Shown: one piece after another, positions 8,280 to 16,902 of the stretch
How positions within the stretch are numbered: position 1 is the stretch's first letter
Layout: each line of letters opens with the position of its first letter
Assembly: GCF_030269485.1 (NCBI RefSeq)
Contig: NZ_BSTL01000011.1
Coordinates: 181,286-245,285, forward strand
Source: Actinoplanes sp. NBRC 103695
Lineage (GTDB): Bacteria > Actinomycetota > Actinomycetes > Mycobacteriales > Micromonosporaceae
DNA length: 64,000 nt
Direction: 5' to 3'
Program-made: the position numbers and the translations under genes
The notes under the pieces: generated by a model
Told to the model about the DNA's origin: nothing
Seen by the model: the letters and a program-made list of their open reading frames with translations, nothing else
Databases searched by the model: none

Positions 8280-9136
8280 CGAACCGCCTCCGTCACGTGC
8301 GCCAGGACGTCCAGCAGGTGGGCGGCATCCTGGGGGCGCAGGCGGCCCGATGCGATCGCCCGGTCGGCGGTGCGGCGGGCCAGGGCCAGATAGGTGGGCA
8401 ACGACTCGGGCGGAAGGGCGGCCAGATGGCGGCGCACCGTGCCGGCGTCACCACGGGACACCGGGCCGGTCAGGGCCGCGTCGCCCAGCCGCAGCGCGTT
8501 GTCCAGCGCCGCGGTGAGCAGTGGGCGGAGAACGGCCTCGGGGTGCTCGACGCCGGCGGCGCGCAGGATCGCGGCCGCCTCGTTGACCAGCGTCACCAGG
8601 TGGTTGGCGCCGTGAGCCAGGGCGGCGTGATAGCGCGGCCGGTCGGCCTCGGCGATCCACTCCGGGACACCGCCCAGATCGGCGACCAGGCGGGTAGCGA
8701 AGCGGCGGTCGTCGGCCGTGATGCCCCAGGCGATGCCCGGCAGCCGATCCAGGTCGGCGGGGCCGCCCGTGAAGGTCATCGCCGGATGCAGGGCCAGGCC
8801 CTTGACGTCGCCCAGGACCGCCACGCCGTGCGCGCCGGACGTGTGGGCGACCATGCGGGTCTCGGACAGGGCGCCGGTCTCGGCCAGGCCCGCGACCACC
8901 GCGCGGAGGGCGTCGTCCGGCACGGCCAGGAGCAGCAGGTCCTTCGCGGCGCGGGCCACCTCGTGCGCCGGGCGGATCGGCACGCCCGGGAGCAGCCGCC
9001 CGGCGCGCTCGCGGGAAGCCGCGGAGACGGCGGCGGTGGCCTCGATGCGGTGACCCGCGTCGCGCAGGGCCGCACCCAGCACGGCGCCGACCCGGCCGGC
9101 GCCGATCACGCCGATGACCAGCGGAACGTTGTTCAT
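8276..9136 (-). CDS. Rossmann-like/DUF2520 oxidoreductase
   Basis: A 286-residue protein with an N-terminal NAD(P)-binding motif GVIGAGRVGAVLGAAL and a C-terminal helical DUF2520 domain (AHGANHLVTLVNEA, then TGPVSRGDAGTVRRHL). Relatives sit beside panC in many actinobacteria (Rv3603c-like). A ketopantoate-reductase-like role has been suspected from context but is not proven. Start at the ATG ending at 9136 (MNNVPLVIG); the frame is open further upstream to 9289. Confidence 0.9.
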   Translation of the reverse strand: MNNVPLVIGVIGAGRVGAVLGAALRDAGHRIEATAAVSAASRERAGRLLPGVPIRPAHEVARAAKDLLLLAVPDDALRAVVAGLAETGALSETRMVAHTSGAHGVAVLGDVKGLALHPAMTFTGGPADLDRLPGIAWGITADDRRFATRLVADLGGVPEWIAEADRPRYHAALAHGANHLVTLVNEAAAILRAAGVEHPEAVLRPLLTAALDNALRLGDAALTGPVSRGDAGTVRRHLAALPPESLPTYLALARRTADRAIASGRLRPQDAAHLLDVLAHVTEAVR

Positions 9137-9261
9137 GTGTAGATCCAGTCCTCTGAGCAGGGGTACCGGTCGGGTGTCAGTATGCGCTCGATTCACCGCC
9201 CGGAAACAACGCTTGTGGTCAACTCCACGGGGTCCGGGGGCGGGTGTCCTACGGTTGCGGG

Positions 9262-10371
9262 GTGAGTGGGGTCGGGTGGCGTGCGGCAATGGAAGCCGGC
9301 CTCTACGGGGCCGGTGGGTTCTTCGTCCGGGGGGTGGACGGGCCGGGTGGGCATTTCCGGACCAGCGTGCACGCGTCGCCCTTGTTCGCGGGGGCGGTGG
9401 GGCGGCTGCTGGGGCGGGTTGATGCGGCGCTCGGGCATCCGGCGGTCTTCGATCTGGTCGATGTCGGGGCCGGCCGGGGTGAGCTACTGACCGCTCTGCT
9501 CGCGGGGCTGGACGCGTCCTGTGGACAGACGCCGGAAAGTGTCACACCTGGCGGCTACTTTTCCGCCCACCCAGTGACCGGGGTGGGGGAGGAGGTGGCC
9601 GCTGGGGACAAAATCCGCAAATCGGACGTGCCGAAACCGTTGGTGGAGCGGTTGCGGATCGTGGCGGTGGAGAAGGCGCCCCGACCCGGCGGGCTGGACT
9701 CGCGAGTGCACTGGCGGCCCGACCTGCCCGGACCCGTGGCCGGGCTGGTCCTGGCCACCGAGTGGCTGGACAACGTGCCGCTCGACGTGGCCGAGAGGGA
9801 CGATCGCGGCATGCTGCGGCGGGTGCTCGTCGATCCGCGGACCGGCGAGGAGACGCCAGGACCACCCGTCGACGCGGCCGATCGGATGTGGATCGACAGG
9901 TGGTGGCCGGTGCGCCCGGGCGAACGGGCTGAGGTCGGCTGGCCCCGGGACGCGGCCTGGAGCGAGGCGGTCGGGATGCTGCGGCGCGGCGTGGCGCTGG
10001 CCGTCGACTACGGACATCGCCGGACCGAGCGGCCGGAGCGGGGCACGCTGGCCGGATTCCGGGGCGGACGGCAGGTGACGCCGGTGCCCGACGGCTCCTG
10101 CGATGTCACGGCGCACGTCGCCATGGACGCGGTGGCGGTCGCGGGCGGGTGGCCGTACGCGCTGATCACCCAGCGGGAGGCCCTGCGAGCTCTCGGGGTC
10201 GACGGCGCGCGACCACCGCTCGAACTGGCGAGCAGCGACCCGGCGGCCTACCTGCGTGCGCTGAGCGGTGCCGGCGCCGCGGCCGAGCTGACCGATCCGG
10301 ACGGGCTCGGCGGGCACTGGTGGCTGCTGCAGTCGGTCGGCCTCGCCGAGCGTGGCACGATGCTCGGGTGA
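9262..10371 (+). CDS. SAM-dependent methyltransferase, MidA/NDUFAF7 family
   Basis: Class I methyltransferase with the family N-terminus (MEAGLYGAGGFFVRG, then HFRTSVHASPLFA), motif I VDVGAGRGELL, and ATEWLDNVPLD. The human homologue NDUFAF7 dimethylates an arginine of the complex I 49-kDa subunit (NuoD type). Here the stop overlaps the start of a nuoD gene by GTGA, so that subunit is the obvious candidate substrate. The GTG at 9262 is chosen (369 residues); an ATG at 9289 is an alternative. The insertion PESVTPGGYFSAHPVTG (about residues 90-110) is unusual. Confidence 0.85.
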   Translation: MSGVGWRAAMEAGLYGAGGFFVRGVDGPGGHFRTSVHASPLFAGAVGRLLGRVDAALGHPAVFDLVDVGAGRGELLTALLAGLDASCGQTPESVTPGGYFSAHPVTGVGEEVAAGDKIRKSDVPKPLVERLRIVAVEKAPRPGGLDSRVHWRPDLPGPVAGLVLATEWLDNVPLDVAERDDRGMLRRVLVDPRTGEETPGPPVDAADRMWIDRWWPVRPGERAEVGWPRDAAWSEAVGMLRRGVALAVDYGHRRTERPERGTLAGFRGGRQVTPVPDGSCDVTAHVAMDAVAVAGGWPYALITQREALRALGVDGARPPLELASSDPAAYLRALSGAGAAAELTDPDGLGGHWWLLQSVGLAERGTMLG

Positions 10372-11510
10372 GCGATCTGCGGGAGATGACCGTCGGCACC
10401 GGCGCGGGGCTCGACACCGCCGACATGGTGCTCAACATCGGGCCACAACACCCGTCCACGCACGGTGTGCTGCGCCTCAAGCTCACGCTGGACGGCGAAC
10501 GGGTCACCGCGTGCGAGCCGATCGTCGGGTACATGCACCGCGGCGCCGAGAAACTGTTCGAGGTGCGCGACTACCGGCAGATCATCGTGCTGGCCAACCG
10601 GCACGACTGGCTGTCCGCCTTCTCCAACGAGCTGGGCGTGGCGCTGGCCGTCGAGCGGCTGATGGGCATCGAGGTGCCGGAACGCGCGGTCTGGCTGCGG
10701 ATGGCGCTGGCCGAGCTCAACCGGGTGCTCAACCACCTGATGTTCCTGGGCTCCTACCCGCTGGAGATCGGCGCGATCACGCCGATGTTCTACGCGTTCC
10801 GCGAGCGGGAGACCATCCAGGCGGTGATGGAGGAGGTCTCCGGCGGGCGCATCCACTACATGTTCAACCGGGTGGGCGGCCTCAAGGAGGAGGTCCCGGC
10901 CGGGTGGACGCGGCGTGCCCGGGAAGCCATCGGGCAGGTCCGTCGCCGGCTGCCCGACCTCGACCGGCTGATCCGCAAGAACGACATCTTTCTCGCGCGT
11001 ACGGTCGGAGTCGGCGTTCTGACCGCCGAGCAGGCGGCGGCCTACGGGGCGTCCGGTCCGGTGGCCCGCGCCAGTGGTCTGGACCTCGACCTGCGGCGGG
11101 ACGAGCCCTATCTGGCGTACGACCAGCTCGACGTGCCCGTGGTGACGCGCACGGCCGGCGACTGCCACTCCCGCTTCGAGGTGCTGCTCGACCAGGTGTA
11201 CGTGTCCCTGGACCTCGCCGAGCAGTGCCTGGCCAGGGTGGACACGATCAGCGGGCCGGTGAACGTGCGCCTGCCCAAGGTGGTCAAGGCGCCGGAGGGT
11301 CACACGTACGCCTGGACCGAGAACCCGCTCGGCATCAACGGCTACTACCTGGTGTCGCGGGGCGAGAAGACGCCGTGGCGCCTCAAGCTGCGGACCGCGT
11401 CGTACGCCAACGTGCAGGCCCTGGCCACCCTGATCCCGGGCTGCCTCGTCCCGGACCTGATCGCGATCCTGGGCTCGATGTTCTTCGTCGTCGGCGACAT
11501 CGACAAATAG
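10368..11510 (+). CDS. nuoD: Stand-alone NADH-quinone oxidoreductase subunit D paralogue
   Basis: A 380-residue homologue of the 49-kDa complex I subunit, without any other nuo gene beside it. Conserved features include LNIGPQHPSTHGVLRL (quinone-site His32, and Arg36), YMHRGAEKL, ELNRVLNHLMF and the C-terminal IPGCLVPDLIAILGSMFFVVGDID. At the position of the quinone-binding tyrosine (usually DYVS or similar) it has RHDWLS, so Trp81. It is shorter than typical NuoD. Streptomyces carries a similar second nuoD. GTG start with GTGA overlap of the methyltransferase stop. Confidence 0.9.
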   Translation: MSDLREMTVGTGAGLDTADMVLNIGPQHPSTHGVLRLKLTLDGERVTACEPIVGYMHRGAEKLFEVRDYRQIIVLANRHDWLSAFSNELGVALAVERLMGIEVPERAVWLRMALAELNRVLNHLMFLGSYPLEIGAITPMFYAFRERETIQAVMEEVSGGRIHYMFNRVGGLKEEVPAGWTRRAREAIGQVRRRLPDLDRLIRKNDIFLARTVGVGVLTAEQAAAYGASGPVARASGLDLDLRRDEPYLAYDQLDVPVVTRTAGDCHSRFEVLLDQVYVSLDLAEQCLARVDTISGPVNVRLPKVVKAPEGHTYAWTENPLGINGYYLVSRGEKTPWRLKLRTASYANVQALATLIPGCLVPDLIAILGSMFFVVGDIDK

Positions 11511-11512
11511 CG

Positions 11513-13207
11513 TCACCAGTTCTTGCCGTGGCGCTCCTCGGCCTCGGTCCAACCGGGGTAGCCGGAGTCGACGTTGCCGAAGCCGCCCGCCTCCCAGTAG
11601 TTGCCGTTGCCGTAGTAGCCGTCGTCGTTCTCGTCCGGCTCGGCGTTCGCATCGGACTCGGCCGGGCGGTCGACCGCGGCCGGGTAATCGCCCGCAGCCG
11701 GGTAATCCCCCGCAGCCGCGTAATCGTCCGATGCCGCGTAATCGTCCACGGCTGGGTAGCCGGCGACGGGGTCCTCCGGCTTGGCCCGCCGGCCGGTGTA
11801 GCCGAGGTCGACCGCGGTGACGTCGGCCCGCCGCTTCCCGCCGTGTTCGTCGAAGCCCTCGTCGTGAACGCCGGGTTCCTCGACGCCGGTCCGGGCGCCG
11901 TAGACACCGCCGCCGTAGACCTCGCCGGACTGGTAGACCTCGCTGGACTGATAGGGGTCGTCGGGCTGGTAGGCGTCGCCGGACTGGTAGATGTCGCCCG
12001 ACCGGTAGATGTCCCCGGACTGATAGATGTCGCCGGACCGGTGGTCGCCGGAGTCGTAGATGTCGCCGGACCGGTGCAGGCCGCCGGAATCGTGCAGTTC
12101 CTCGGCCACCTCGGCGGCGCCGTAGACCTCGCCCGCCGGCGGCGCCGTCCGCTGCTGAGGCGGCCGTGCCCCGGCATGCGGTACGCGGCCGGGCAGGACG
12201 ACGTGACCGGACTGTGGCGGGCGGACCTGGATCGGGCGGCCGCCGGGGTGCGGCGGATGCGGTCCCGGGCGGGTGGGGCGCGCCGCGCCGTAGGTGCCGC
12301 CCTGCGCCGCGGCGGCCTGCTCGGGTGGTGCCTGGAAGACCGGGGCCATCGCCGGTGGGGGCACCGACGCGGCGCCACGGCCCGCGCCACGCTGACCGGG
12401 AACGACCGCACCGCCGGACGGCCGTCCACCGTGCACCGGACGGACACCCGCTCCGTGCGGGCCGCCCGCTCCGTGCGGGCCGCCGTGTGAACTGCCGTGC
12501 GGACCGCCGGCGGTGGGTGGGGGCGGCGGCAGTCGGGGAGGCTCGACGGGCCCTTCCACCGGGTCGACGTCGGGCCAGCCGGGCGCTGAGGCGACCCGCG
12601 CGGCAGCGACGACGACGCCGCCCATCGGCGCGCCTGGCTTCGACAGGGGACGGCCGCCGGTGCGCTGGCCGGGATCACGCCCTGGCTCTCGTCCCGGCTC
12701 TCGTCCCGGCGCTAGCGGCTCTCGCCCCGGCGGTGGCGCGACGGCCGGTGCGGCCATCGGCGGCGCGGCCATCGGCTGAGGCTGCATGGGCTTGGGTGAC
12801 ATCGGCTTGGCTGACATCGGCTTGGGCTGCATCGCCGGGTGCTGGTTCTGCGCGGCCTGCATCGCCGGGTGCTGCATCGGCGCGGCCTGCACCGGCGCGG
12901 GCGGGCGGGCCCGGGCGGCGACCGTCGCGATCTCGGAGCGCATCTCCTCGCGGAGCGCGCCGACCTCCTCGGCCACCCGGTCGTCCACATGCATCTTCAG
13001 CAGCACCGGGTCGTTGCGCACCAGCAGCGAGGCGCCGACCAGCACCACGCAGACCGCGATGAGCAGCACCGCGAAGCGGATCGGCCCCTGGCTGTCGCCC
13101 ACCATCACGACCAGCGCCGCCACCGGGGCGAGGCTCACGCCGCCCCAGACGAGCGCGCGCAACAGCCGCGCGTTCTGCCCGTTTTCAGCAACCCGGTCCG
13201 ATGACAT
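11513..13207 (-). CDS. Repeat-rich membrane protein of unknown function
   Basis: 564 residues. Two membrane helices lie near residues 14-36 and 43-63 (LAPVAALVVMVG; FAVLLIAVCVVLVGASLLV). A short coiled segment with DDRVAEEVGALREEMRSEIA follows. After it the protein is low complexity: a Met/Pro/Gln/Ala stretch, a Pro/Gly/Arg stretch, then an acidic Tyr-rich stretch of six-residue units of SGDIYQ or SGDIYR type and later DY-rich units. It ends EERHGKNW. The repeats suggest a flexible interaction region on one membrane face. It ends 2 bp from the convergent nuoD stop. Confidence 0.75.
   Translation of the reverse strand: MSSDRVAENGQNARLLRALVWGGVSLAPVAALVVMVGDSQGPIRFAVLLIAVCVVLVGASLLVRNDPVLLKMHVDDRVAEEVGALREEMRSEIATVAARARPPAPVQAAPMQHPAMQAAQNQHPAMQPKPMSAKPMSPKPMQPQPMAAPPMAAPAVAPPPGREPLAPGREPGREPGRDPGQRTGGRPLSKPGAPMGGVVVAAARVASAPGWPDVDPVEGPVEPPRLPPPPPTAGGPHGSSHGGPHGAGGPHGAGVRPVHGGRPSGGAVVPGQRGAGRGAASVPPPAMAPVFQAPPEQAAAAQGGTYGAARPTRPGPHPPHPGGRPIQVRPPQSGHVVLPGRVPHAGARPPQQRTAPPAGEVYGAAEVAEELHDSGGLHRSGDIYDSGDHRSGDIYQSGDIYRSGDIYQSGDAYQPDDPYQSSEVYQSGEVYGGGVYGARTGVEEPGVHDEGFDEHGGKRRADVTAVDLGYTGRRAKPEDPVAGYPAVDDYAASDDYAAAGDYPAAGDYPAAVDRPAESDANAEPDENDDGYYGNGNYWEAGGFGNVDSGYPGWTEAEERHGKNW
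11920..12090. repeat. 18-bp coding tandem repeats (Tyr-Gln/Arg-Ser-Gly-Asp-Ile units)
   Basis: Degenerate 18-bp units of the type GACTGGTAGATGTCGCCC recur about eight to nine times inside the membrane protein gene at 11513-13207. They keep the reading frame. A second, six-residue DY-rich series lies at about 11680-11760. Confidence 0.75.
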
Positions 13208-13243
13208 GAGGGCCGATGCTACTCATCCTCATCCGGGTACGAA

Positions 13244-13289
13244 ACGGGCAGCACCAGACTTCCTCGAGAAGTGGCCCGGCGCTGCCCGT
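13244..13289 (-). terminator. Possible terminator of the osmoprotectant binding-protein gene
   Basis: ACGGGCAGC (13244-13252) pairs with GCTGCCCGT (13281-13289), enclosing a second small stem (CTTC/GAAG). It begins about 13 nt after the stop at 13302 in the minus direction. There is no clear T run. Confidence 0.45.
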
Positions 13290-13301
13290 CGTGCTGCTAG
13301 A

Positions 13302-14300
13302 TCAACCAGCCGCGAGTGCCGCGTCCGAGCTGAACACCAGGCCCACGCTGATCGTGCCCTGCTTCAGGCCGGTCTTGGTGAGCGGGCCGCCGGCGTCCAG
13401 CGAGGTGAACTTGCCGGCCTGGAACTGGTAGGTCTCCACCAGGCCCGCCTGGCACTTCGGCCGCTGCGGGCACTCCGGCGGACCACCCAGCACGGTGGCC
13501 GCGCCCGAGCACTTGGCGGCGAGGTCGGACAGGGTCTTCACGCCGTTCTTGTCGGCGAACGCCTGGGTGACGGCGAACGCGTTCTGGTCCTGTGCCGTGG
13601 ACGGCTTGCCGAACACGAGGCCCGATTTCTGGCCCAGCTCGGTCAGCGCGGCGATGGTCTTGTCCAGGTCGGGCGAGGACGGGTCGGCCGCCTTCTCACC
13701 GTTGACCTTGCCGTTGATGAAGCCGGCCAGCGTGGCGGCGTACTCCGGGACGACGTCGATGTCGCCCTTCTCCAGCGCCGGCTCGTACAGCTCGCGGTTG
13801 CCGATCTGCTGCACCTTGACGGTGTAACCGGCCGCGGTCAGCGCGATCGCGTAGAGCTCGCCCAGCGTCGCGTTCTCGGCGAAGTTCGCGGCGCCGACGG
13901 TGATCGCGCCTCCCTTGCCCTTGGTGAGACCGGCCGCGATGTTGTTGGCCGTCGCGAACTCCTGCGCCGCCGCCTTGGACGACTTGCGGTCGACGTCCAC
14001 CGCCTTGTTGAGCTCGATGAGTTTGGTGGTGTCGAGCGCGGCGGAGACCTTGTCGAGGGCCGCGATCAGCTCGGGGCTGGACGACTTGGCGTTGATCGCC
14101 GGAATCACGTTGTCGGTGTTCTGCAGTTTCTTGTCGTCGTCGAGCACGACGAGCTTGTCACCGGCGGCCGGGGCGCAGCCGGCGCCCGAGGCGCTCGAGG
14201 CCGGGGCTTCGGTGCCCGACGACCCTGCGTTGCCGCAGCCGGAAAGGATGAGGACGGCCGCAGTCAACGAAGTGGCCGTCATGAGCAGGTGTCGACGCAT
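13302..14300 (-). CDS. Osmoprotectant (glycine betaine/choline type) ABC transporter binding lipoprotein, apparently circularly permuted
   Basis: A 332-residue lipoprotein with signal peptide and lipobox LSGC (Cys22). Residues 49-121 (KLVVLDDDKKL, NVIPAI, LIELNKAVDVD) resemble what is normally the C-terminal segment of ProX/OpuCC proteins. Residues 132-332 begin with the usual N-terminal strand (ITVGAANFAENATLGELYA), continue through GNRELYEPALEKGDIDVVPEYAATL, and end at SVGLVFSSDAALAAG, the point where the usual C-terminal segment would follow. The lobes therefore appear swapped in order. The gene is last in a permease-permease-binding protein series. Confidence 0.85.
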   Translation of the reverse strand: MRRHLLMTATSLTAAVLILSGCGNAGSSGTEAPASSASGAGCAPAAGDKLVVLDDDKKLQNTDNVIPAINAKSSSPELIAALDKVSAALDTTKLIELNKAVDVDRKSSKAAAQEFATANNIAAGLTKGKGGAITVGAANFAENATLGELYAIALTAAGYTVKVQQIGNRELYEPALEKGDIDVVPEYAATLAGFINGKVNGEKAADPSSPDLDKTIAALTELGQKSGLVFGKPSTAQDQNAFAVTQAFADKNGVKTLSDLAAKCSGAATVLGGPPECPQRPKCQAGLVETYQFQAGKFTSLDAGGPLTKTGLKQGTISVGLVFSSDAALAAG

Positions 14301-14446
14301 TACTGCCGCCTTCTGTGTCCCGGCTCGGCCCTGAGGCCGCGCCGCGTGTCCGACGGGCGAGTCGGTAGGGGCCGATGCCCGTGTGAAATCTTCACTGCCC
14401 TTCCTACCTGCTGGGTATGACAAGTTCGCAGGTGGTGTGGCGACCG

Positions 14447-15166
14447 TTACCCAGCCGGTACCGCGGCGGGCGCGGATCGGCGTCGCCGGCGGACCCGCAG
14501 CGGTTTCGGGGTGACGGCACGTTGAAGGAGAGCCAGCAGCGCCTCGACGATCAGCGCGAGGAGCGCCACCACGATGCCGCCGGCGACGATCTGCCCGCCG
14601 CCGCCCTGGCTCATCCCGATGCCGAACCCGGCGCTGATGATCTCGCCCAGGCCGCCGCCGTTGACGAACGCGGCCAGCGCCGCCGTGGCCACCACCTGCA
14701 CCGCGGCGGTCCGCAGCCCGGCCGCCAGGTACGGCACGCTGAGCGGCAGCTCCACCTGGCGCAGCATCTGCCCGCCGGACAGGCCCATGCCTTTGGCCGC
14801 CTCCCGGGTCTCCGGGTCGATCTGCCGCAGGCCGGTGTACGCGTTGGCGAGCAGCGGCGGCACCGCGAAGACGGCCAACGCGACCACCACCGGCGGCTGC
14901 CCGAACCCGAGCGGGGTCAGCGGCAGGATGGTGAGCAACGCCAGCGTGGGGATGGCCAGGGTGAGGTTGGCGACGGTGATCACCGCGCCGCCACCCCGCC
15001 CGCGGTGACCCAGCCAGATGCCGATGGGCCAGCCGACCAGGCAGCCGAGCAGCACGGCCAGCGCGCTGATGGTCAGATGCTCGACGAGCCGGTCCAGCAT
15101 GCCGCCGGGGTTGGTCCAGTTCAGCGGGTCGTTCAGCCAGACGAAGCCCTGTTCGAAGAAGTTCAT
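14447..15166 (-). CDS. Osmoprotectant ABC transporter permease
   Basis: 239-residue BPD-type permease with about six membrane helices and the EAA loop (ETREAAKGMGLSGGQMLRQVELPLSVPYLAAGLR) that contacts the ATPase. It belongs with the OpuCD/ProW class. The ATG at 15166 is chosen because it overlaps the preceding permease stop by ATGA. A long basic tail (PKPLRVRRRRRSAPAA) follows the last helix. The 146-bp gap to the binding-protein start holds no gene. Confidence 0.9.
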   Translation of the reverse strand: MNFFEQGFVWLNDPLNWTNPGGMLDRLVEHLTISALAVLLGCLVGWPIGIWLGHRGRGGGAVITVANLTLAIPTLALLTILPLTPLGFGQPPVVVALAVFAVPPLLANAYTGLRQIDPETREAAKGMGLSGGQMLRQVELPLSVPYLAAGLRTAAVQVVATAALAAFVNGGGLGEIISAGFGIGMSQGGGGQIVAGGIVVALLALIVEALLALLQRAVTPKPLRVRRRRRSAPAAVPAG

Positions 15167-15882
15167 GACGTCCGCCCCCGGGTCCACGGCGTGAGCAACC
15201 GGCCGATCCCGGCCAGCACCAGGTCGAGCACCAGCGCCAAGGCCACGCAGAGGAGAGCGCCGGTGAGGATCTGCGCCTTGTAGAAGTTGTTCCGGAAGCC
15301 GCTGAGGATCAGGTCGCCCAGCCCGCCCTGCCCGATGATCGAACCGACCGTGACCAGCGCGACCGTGGACACCGTCGCCAGCCGGAGGCCGGTGATGATG
15401 CCGGGCAGGGCCAGGGGCAGCTCGATCCGCAACAGGCGTCCGAACCGTCCGTACCCCATGCCCGCGGCAGCGTCTCTGACCTCGTCCGGAACGCCGGTCA
15501 GCCCGGCCAGCGAGTTACGCACCAGCACCAGCAGGGCGTAGAGGACGAGCGCGATCAGCACCGACGCGACGTTCGTGGCGCCCAGGAGCGGGGCGAGCAT
15601 TGCCAGCAACGCCAGCGACGGAATCGTGTAGAGAATGCCGGACAGTGCAAGAATCGGGCCGGTCAGCGGGCGTATCCAGTAGGCGACGACCGCGAGCGGC
15701 ACGGCGACGACCAGCGCGATGAGCACGGTCTGTGCGGTGAGCCCGGCGTGGAAGCGCAGGGCCTCCAGAATCGCGTCGGCGTTGTCGTGGATGTAGCGCC
15801 AGGAGAACCACGGGTTTCCCGGCCCGTCATCGGCGGGCGCGGCCAGCGGGGACGCCGCGAGGCCCCACGACAGGAAGGACAT
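15163..15882 (-). CDS. Osmoprotectant ABC transporter permease
   Basis: 239-residue BPD-type permease. The EAA loop reads EVRDAAAGMGYGRFGRLLRIELPLALPGIITGLR. About six helices follow an N-terminal periplasmic-looking stretch (ADDGPGNPWFSWRYIHDNAD). It pairs with the next permease as a heterodimeric channel and with the divergent ATPase. The ATG at 15882 is only 2 bp from the GTG of the ATPase gene on the other strand. No good ribosome site precedes it. Confidence 0.9.
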   Translation of the reverse strand: MSFLSWGLAASPLAAPADDGPGNPWFSWRYIHDNADAILEALRFHAGLTAQTVLIALVVAVPLAVVAYWIRPLTGPILALSGILYTIPSLALLAMLAPLLGATNVASVLIALVLYALLVLVRNSLAGLTGVPDEVRDAAAGMGYGRFGRLLRIELPLALPGIITGLRLATVSTVALVTVGSIIGQGGLGDLILSGFRNNFYKAQILTGALLCVALALVLDLVLAGIGRLLTPWTRGRTS

Positions 15883-15884
15883 AC

Positions 15885-16880
15885 GTGGACGCTACCGCGA
15901 TCAACGACTCCGGCGCTGGCCGGAGCGCGGCGTCGATCACGCTGGAGAACGTGGGCAAGGTCTATCCCGACGGGACGGTGGCGGTCGGCGACATCAGCCT
16001 CGACGTACCGGCCGGTGAGCTGGTCGTGCTGATCGGTCCGTCCGGGTCCGGCAAATCGACCGTGCTCCGGATGATCAACCGGTTGATCGAGCCGTCCAAG
16101 GGCCGGATCCTGATCGACGGCGAGGACGTCACCGACCAGGACCCGGTGAAGCTGCGCCGGCGGATCGGCTACGTCATCCAGAACGTCGGCCTCTTCCCGC
16201 ACCAGAGCATCCGCGCCAACGTCGGCACCGTCCCCCGGCTGCTCGGCTGGCCCAAGAAGCGGACCAACGAGCGCGCCGACGAGCTGCTGGACCTGGTCGG
16301 CCTGGACCCGGGCCGGTACGGCGGCCGCTACCCGAACGAACTGTCCGGCGGCCAGCGCCAGCGCGTCGGGGTGGCCCGGGCGCTCGCCGCGGACCCGCTG
16401 GTGCTGCTGATGGACGAGCCGTTCTCGGCGGTGGACCCGATCGTGCGCGGCCGGCTCCAGGAGGAGTTCCTGCGGCTCCAGGCCGCGGTTCGCAAGACCA
16501 TCGTGCTGGTCACCCACGACATCGATGAGGCCGTACGCCTCGGCGACCGGATCGCGGTGCTCGGCGAGGGTGGCCAGTTGCTGCAGTACGCCGCGCCGCC
16601 CGAGCTGCTGAGCAAGCCGAACTCCGCGCAGGTCCGCGACTTCGTGGGCGCCGACCGGGGTATCCGGCGGCTGACCGTGACGCCGCTGCGTGCCTCCCTG
16701 CGCCCGCTGGGCCAGGCGGAGAACGTCGACCGGCTGCCCACGGTGGGGGCCGACGGCACCCTCTACGACGCCCTGGCCGCGATGCTCACCGCCGACGCCC
16801 TGAACGTGGTCGCGCTCGAGGACGACAGGCCGGTGGGCACGATCTCCCGCTCGGCGATCTTCGAGGCGCCGAACGCCTAG
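15885..16880 (+). CDS. Osmoprotectant ABC transporter ATP-binding protein (OpuCA/ProV type)
   Basis: 331 residues with Walker A GPSGSGKST, Q-loop VIQNVGLFPHQ, signature LSGGQRQRV, Walker B VLLMDEPFSAVD and the H-loop VTHD. After about residue 245 comes a CBS-like C-terminal regulatory part (VDRLPTVGADGTLYDALAAML, VVALEDDRPVGTI). GTG start at 15885 with AGGAAGG 5-6 nt upstream. It is the only gene of the transporter on this strand, diverging from the permeases. Confidence 0.93.
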   Translation: MDATAINDSGAGRSAASITLENVGKVYPDGTVAVGDISLDVPAGELVVLIGPSGSGKSTVLRMINRLIEPSKGRILIDGEDVTDQDPVKLRRRIGYVIQNVGLFPHQSIRANVGTVPRLLGWPKKRTNERADELLDLVGLDPGRYGGRYPNELSGGQRQRVGVARALAADPLVLLMDEPFSAVDPIVRGRLQEEFLRLQAAVRKTIVLVTHDIDEAVRLGDRIAVLGEGGQLLQYAAPPELLSKPNSAQVRDFVGADRGIRRLTVTPLRASLRPLGQAENVDRLPTVGADGTLYDALAAMLTADALNVVALEDDRPVGTISRSAIFEAPNA

Positions 16881-16902
16881 GCAACTCTCAGCTTCCACAT
16901 TG

